A DNA stretch of 34,479 bases, taken from NCBI GenBank assembly GCA_019747705.1, contig JAIEQM010000045.1:1-34479 (forward strand). The letters run 5' to 3'. A program made the position numbers and the translations under genes. The notes under the pieces are model-generated. The model saw only the letters and a list, made by a program, of their open reading frames with translations, was not told the origin of the DNA and ran no database searches. Shown here piece after piece: positions 33,886-34,479 of the stretch (within the stretch, counting starts at the first letter, position 1; every line of letters begins with the position of its first letter). This DNA comes from Chitinophagaceae bacterium. GTDB taxonomy: Bacteria; Bacteroidota; Bacteroidia; Chitinophagales; Chitinophagaceae.

Positions 33886-34101
33886 TTGTATTTAAAAGAA
33901 TAGAAGGCCTGACTTTTTTTGCCCTGCAATTCTATTTGGTTTTTTGGTAGTTCAGGAAACTTTCAAGAAGACGCTCTGCCAATTTCAGCGAACACATAAA
34001 TATACACATCATGAGCCGTTGCTCAAATTTTCAATTGATTGAAAATGTTTCAATGCTTCATGCGGTTTTGAATTCCTTGATGGTGATAATGCCAAACCAA
34101 G

Positions 34102-34178
34102 AGCAAAAAAATTTACCCGGTGGTTCCTTCGTTGCACTCAGGATGACAGCTTTATTTGGCTTTGTACAAAAGTTGATT
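34102..34178 (+). repeat. 77-bp exact direct repeat, copy 1
   Basis: The sequence AGCAAAAAAATTTACCCGG...ACAAAAGTTGATT recurs exactly at 34403-34479, 301 bases further on. It includes a CTTCGTTGCACTCAGGATGACAG-type segment which, inverted, resembles the GTCATTCCGAGG-ACGA repeat. Confidence 0.85.
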
Positions 34179-34203
34179 TTTTAATTCACTGTTCAACAGA
34201 GTT

Positions 34204-34233
34204 GTCATTCCGAGGAACGAGGAAACCGCTGGG
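34204..34233 (+). repeat. Dispersed repeat GTCATTCCGAGG-ACGAGGAAACC (copy 2)
   Basis: Matches 32421-32450 with one mismatch in 30 bases (GTCATTCCGAGGAACGAGG here). It lies between the two 77-bp direct repeats. Confidence 0.7.
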
Positions 34234-34255
34234 AAAGGAATTAATATTTTTTTTG

Positions 34256-34285
34256 CCCTTGTTGGTGTTGCTTCACCAACAAGGG
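34256..34285. repeat. Perfect 12-bp hairpin CCCTTGTTGGTG
   Basis: CCCTTGTTGGTG and CACCAACAAGGG are exact inverted copies around the loop TTGCTT. A T8 run lies just before it, so read on the minus strand it has the form of a terminator. Confidence 0.75.
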
Positions 34286-34305
34286 ATTCGATTTTACTCT
34301 TCTGT

Positions 34306-34345
34306 GCTTGTGCAGTTGGTGGAGCAACACACAACTGCGGCAAGC
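34306..34345. repeat. Imperfect hairpin GCTTG-TGCAGTTG
   Basis: GCTTGTGCAGTTG pairs with CAACTGCGGCAAGC with one bulge, around a GTGGAGCAACACA loop. It shares GTTGGTG with the hairpin at 34256 and is related to the palindrome at 32631 in inverse orientation. Confidence 0.6.
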
Positions 34346-34402
34346 TTTGAGCAACGCTGTGCTTTCTGAACCGGTGTTGAACTATGGAACACCAGCAAAG
34401 GC

Positions 34403-34479
34403 AGCAAAAAAATTTACCCGGTGGTTCCTTCGTTGCACTCAGGATGACAGCTTTATTTGGCTTTGTACAAAAGTTGATT
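34403..34479 (+). repeat. 77-bp exact direct repeat, copy 2 (runs off the window)
   Basis: Exact copy of 34102-34178, still matching at the last base, so the repeat is probably longer than 77 bases. Confidence 0.85.

Larger units (their letters stand above)
33886..34479. other. Repeat-rich spacer at the window end
   Basis: No gene is recognised over these 594 bases. Bases 33886-34101 hold AT-rich sequence with a TTTTCAATTGATTGAAAATG-like palindrome (about 34027-34048). The remainder is made of the direct repeats and hairpins listed separately. The second direct-repeat copy runs to the window edge. Confidence 0.55.

Noticed and set aside
34102..34479. CRISPR array at the right end
   Set aside because: Only two copies of a 77-bp unit, 301 bases apart, with other repeats between; no regular spacers and no cas genes.
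1..34479. tRNA or rRNA genes
   Set aside because: No cloverleaf with a GGTTCGAAT-type arm or rRNA signature was seen by eye on either strand; a dedicated RNA search was not possible.

Overview
The window looks like a chromosomal segment of a Bacteroidota bacterium, most likely family Chitinophagaceae. The reasons are a PorP/SprF type IX secretion family protein, a DUF5916 outer-membrane protein, a LytS/LytTR-type two-component pair, a class of small hypothetical proteins typical of that family, leaders of the TTG-N18/20-TAnnTTTG promoter type, and dispersed hairpin repeats of the kind common in these genomes. No rRNA, tRNA, CRISPR array or prophage was recognised. The placement is inference from protein families only.

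Layout. 1-2.1 kb: a decayed small gene and an ATP-grasp peptide-ligase-like (PGM1-related) gene. 2.4-5.8 kb: an envelope-stress style cluster (LiaF-like membrane protein, DUF4288 protein, LytS-type histidine kinase with a homopolymer frameshift, LytTR response regulator). 6-12.2 kb: mixed housekeeping genes (a shortened AnmK-like protein, uracil phosphoribosyltransferase, PorP/SprF protein, SLC13 permease, 3-methyladenine glycosylase, EI24 membrane protein overlapping an RsmI-like methylase). 12.2-15.1 kb: a minus-strand group led by adenine deaminase, which is interrupted in frame by a complete DUF559 endonuclease-like domain with palindromic ends. 15.2-23.6 kb: two tandem LolA-like secreted proteins followed by two giant secreted Asp-box (sortilin/VPS10-like) beta-propeller proteins. 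23.6-24.6 kb: an IS200-like REP-associated transposase (RAYT) flanked by related hairpins. 24.6-28 kb: an S4-domain protein, trmD and a DUF5916 gene with two homopolymer frameshifts. 28-32.2 kb: an S9 dipeptidyl peptidase and a large uncharacterised protein with a GNAT-like portion. 32.2-34.5 kb: VanZ and CPBP membrane proteins set in repeat-rich spacer.

The most notable item is the adenine deaminase/DUF559 chimera (12939-15083). About 160 extra residues sit between the HAPGL segment and the STDHE segment of a single-frame enzyme. They carry an apparently intact PD-(D/E)XK-type nuclease core and are bounded in the DNA by GC-rich inverted repeats ending ACAGC/GCTGT. This looks like a small nuclease-encoding element that inserts in frame into host proteins without a splicing apparatus. 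Second-rank items are the RAYT with four hairpins sharing one core, the AnmK-like protein that joins the N-terminal half of the kinase to its last segment, a possible MITE before the first propeller gene, and several families of dispersed palindromes near the right end.

Caution: three of the frameshifts, in two genes, lie in or beside 7-base A or T runs. This suggests homopolymer errors in the assembly as much as true gene decay.
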